This document shows positions 13,000 to 14,120 of a DNA stretch of 14,120 nt, piece after piece. The stretch lies in NCBI GenBank assembly GCA_025922755.1, contig JAICHE010000009.1, positions 1 through 14,120 of the forward strand, read 5' to 3'. Positions within the stretch are counted from its first letter, which is position 1. Each line of letters begins with the position of its first letter. The notes beneath the pieces are model-generated. The model saw only the letters and a list, made by a program, of their open reading frames with translations. It was not told where the DNA came from and made no database searches. The DNA is from Nitrososphaeraceae archaeon. Lineage in GTDB: Archaea; Thermoproteota; Nitrososphaeria; Nitrososphaerales; Nitrosopumilaceae. A program made the translations under genes and the position numbers.

Positions 13000-14120
13000 T
13001 TAGTTTAGTTTTTTGTTTAGTTCTTTTATGAAGGTCTTGATTTGAGGTTTTGGAATTACTGCACCGCATGCCTTATCATGCCCTCCACCTGAGCCACCCA
13101 AATCCGTGGCAAGAATATTTACAATTTTTCCCAAGTGAGTTTTCAAAGATTTTGAACCACGAACAGAAACTGCATAAATTCCATGGTCGACTCTCTCCTT
13201 ATATGCAACTCCAACCTCTTTACCAGACAATCCTAGTACAAAATTAACTGCCCCGCTTGCACCAGCATCAAGAATTTCCATATATCCTAAATTCTTCATT
13301 GTTTTGAGTCCTGCTTTTACCTTTGCAATCATTTGAGATAGCTTTTCAACTTGAATTTGTGCAAATTCGAATGTATTTGGAATTTCATGTGGGAATTTAG
13401 AGTCAGCTAGTTCTTCTACAAGATAGAGTAAATAATCAGGATCTTTTTGATGTCCCACAATATTGTAAGTCAGAACTGTTGCGCTAATTAGTGCAAACTG
13501 TCTATCGTAAATTTGAAGTAATTTTGAACCCATAGGTCTATCTTCCATGTAATCTGTAATGGCAGCACATGTTGCAATAAAGGAGGCATGATCAGTTAGT
13601 TTTGATTTGTATGCAGAGTAGACCTGTACTGCTGTACATTCGTTAATATCATGGATTATCTTTACCTTGATTTTTTCCAATTTCTTTACTATTGTTGGGT
13701 CAATGTCATGATGGTCAATGTAAGTAACTGAAACCTTATTTTTTCTGAGAGAAGTTAAAAGATCTACAAATTCATCTTGTGTCTTTTTGCTTAATCCCAA
13801 ATCACAGATGTATAATGATTTTAATTTTTCATCTGCAACTACTTGCCTTAATGCATCCATTTGTCCCGGATAATCAACCAAAATTGCATCACCCCCAAAA
13901 GCTTGTCGTACTAATGCTGCTGAACTAATTCCATCTGCGTCTTCTTTGTGAGAAATACAAATTATTTTTGTTCTAGCAGTTTTTGCCTTGGCGGTTTTTG
14001 GTTTTGTTGTTTTGGCTTTTGCAGTTTTTGCCTTGGCGGTTTTTGGTTTTGTTGTTTTGGCTTTTGCAGTTTTTGCCTTGGCGGTTTTTGGTTTTGTTGT
14101 TTTGGCTTTTGCAGTTTTTG
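13000..14120 (-). CDS. DHH/DHHA1-family phosphoesterase with Lys-rich repeat extension (5' end beyond window)
   Basis: This enzyme belongs to the RecJ/NrnA-NrnB/DHH superfamily, which uses metal ions to cleave phosphodiester bonds in short nucleic acids or nucleotides. Visible motifs are the N-terminal ISHKEDADGISSAAL (near 13931-13950 on the complement), the DHH signature VTYIDHHDID (DHH at 13708-13716) and the DHHA1 glycine motif GGSGGGHDKACGAVI (near 13061-13090). A TTG at 13881 could open the frame but would lose the first aspartate motif. The true frame continues upstream without a stop to the right edge, at least 373 residues in all. Its upstream part consists of Ala/Lys/Thr/Pro repeats encoded by perfect 45-bp units, probably a disordered nucleic-acid-binding extension. 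The domain resembles NrnB-like members more than full-length RecJ or GAN; substrate unknown. Confidence 0.88.
   Translation of the reverse strand, partial: KTAKAKTTKPKTAKAKTAKAKTTKPKTAKAKTAKAKTTKPKTAKAKTARTKIICISHKEDADGISSAALVRQAFGGDAILVDYPGQMDALRQVVADEKLKSLYICDLGLSKKTQDEFVDLLTSLRKNKVSVTYIDHHDIDPTIVKKLEKIKVKIIHDINECTAVQVYSAYKSKLTDHASFIATCAAITDYMEDRPMGSKLLQIYDRQFALISATVLTYNIVGHQKDPDYLLYLVEELADSKFPHEIPNTFEFAQIQVEKLSQMIAKVKAGLKTMKNLGYMEILDAGASGAVNFVLGLSGKEVGVAYKERVDHGIYAVSVRGSKSLKTHLGKIVNILATDLGGSGGGHDKACGAVIPKPQIKTFIKELNKKLN
13979..14120 (-). repeat. Tandem 45-bp repeat within the DHH gene
   Basis: Three identical 45-bp units (13979-14023, 14024-14068, 14069-14113) are followed by the first 7 bp of a fourth running off the edge. 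Each keeps the reading frame and encodes a 15-residue Ala/Lys/Thr/Pro unit (AKTAKAKTTKPKTAK in one register). The copies show no base difference, not even at third codon positions, which points to recent duplication or homogenisation. Confidence 0.95.

Noticed and set aside
13881..13881. TTG at 13881 as start of the DHH protein
   Set aside because: The frame stays open upstream and contains the first catalytic motif HKEDADG, which the enzyme needs.
13979..14120. CRISPR array
   Set aside because: The 45-bp units are directly adjacent with no spacers, and they keep a coding frame.

Overview
The window is about 14.1 kb of AT-rich archaeal DNA. It most likely comes from an ammonia-oxidising thaumarchaeon (Nitrososphaerota) of the Nitrosopumilus/Nitrosarchaeum kind. 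The reasons are a Vps4-like CdvC ATPase, the archaeal form of carAB, a small CxxxC/CxxC/CxCC zinc-ribbon protein of a type I know from thaumarchaea, TrmB-type regulation, and TATA-like boxes about 24-27 nt upstream of start codons, as expected for leaderless transcripts. The organism assignment is inference from gene content; no rRNA or tRNA is present to confirm it.

Layout. Positions 1-531 (minus strand) hold the N-terminal fragment of an unrecognised protein and a SWIM zinc-finger protein. The SWIM gene shares a 34-bp divergent promoter region with a plus-strand SbcD/ICC-like metallophosphoesterase (566-1315). Positions 1312-5731 (minus) carry carA-carB for carbamoyl phosphate synthesis. 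The 5' end of carB is abnormal: it has no ATG/GTG/TTG start in the family-conserved frame, and a 21-nt insertion with an in-frame TAA splits the conserved GEAGE/FDYSGSQ motif. Positions 5896-8193 (minus) form a tightly coupled three-gene operon. It encodes a protein that looks like a divergent ESCRT-III/CdvB homologue, a small acidic helical protein, and the division ATPase CdvC. A TrmB-family regulator diverges from this operon (8299-9459) and is followed by a RidA-like protein (9488-9943).

Positions 9944-10843 (plus) hold small genes: a zinc-ribbon protein, an overlapping Cys-rich 48-residue reading frame, a strongly foldable intergenic element with two mutually exclusive stem-loop arrangements, and a small basic protein. 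Positions 10840-12467 (minus) hold a DUF3179 membrane-anchored protein overlapping a four-helix membrane protein. A DoxX-family protein is at 12576-12998 (plus). The window ends in a DHH/DHHA1 phosphoesterase (13000 to the right edge, minus), whose upstream part is built from perfect 45-bp repeats encoding a Lys/Ala/Thr-rich 15-residue unit.

The genome is compact. Two convergent gene pairs share the same four-base TTAG overlap of interlocked stop codons, operon genes overlap or abut, and gaps are mostly promoter-sized. The points most worth following up are the interrupted carB, the CdvB-like/CdvC operon, the 10387-10439 folded element and the expanding Lys-rich repeat.
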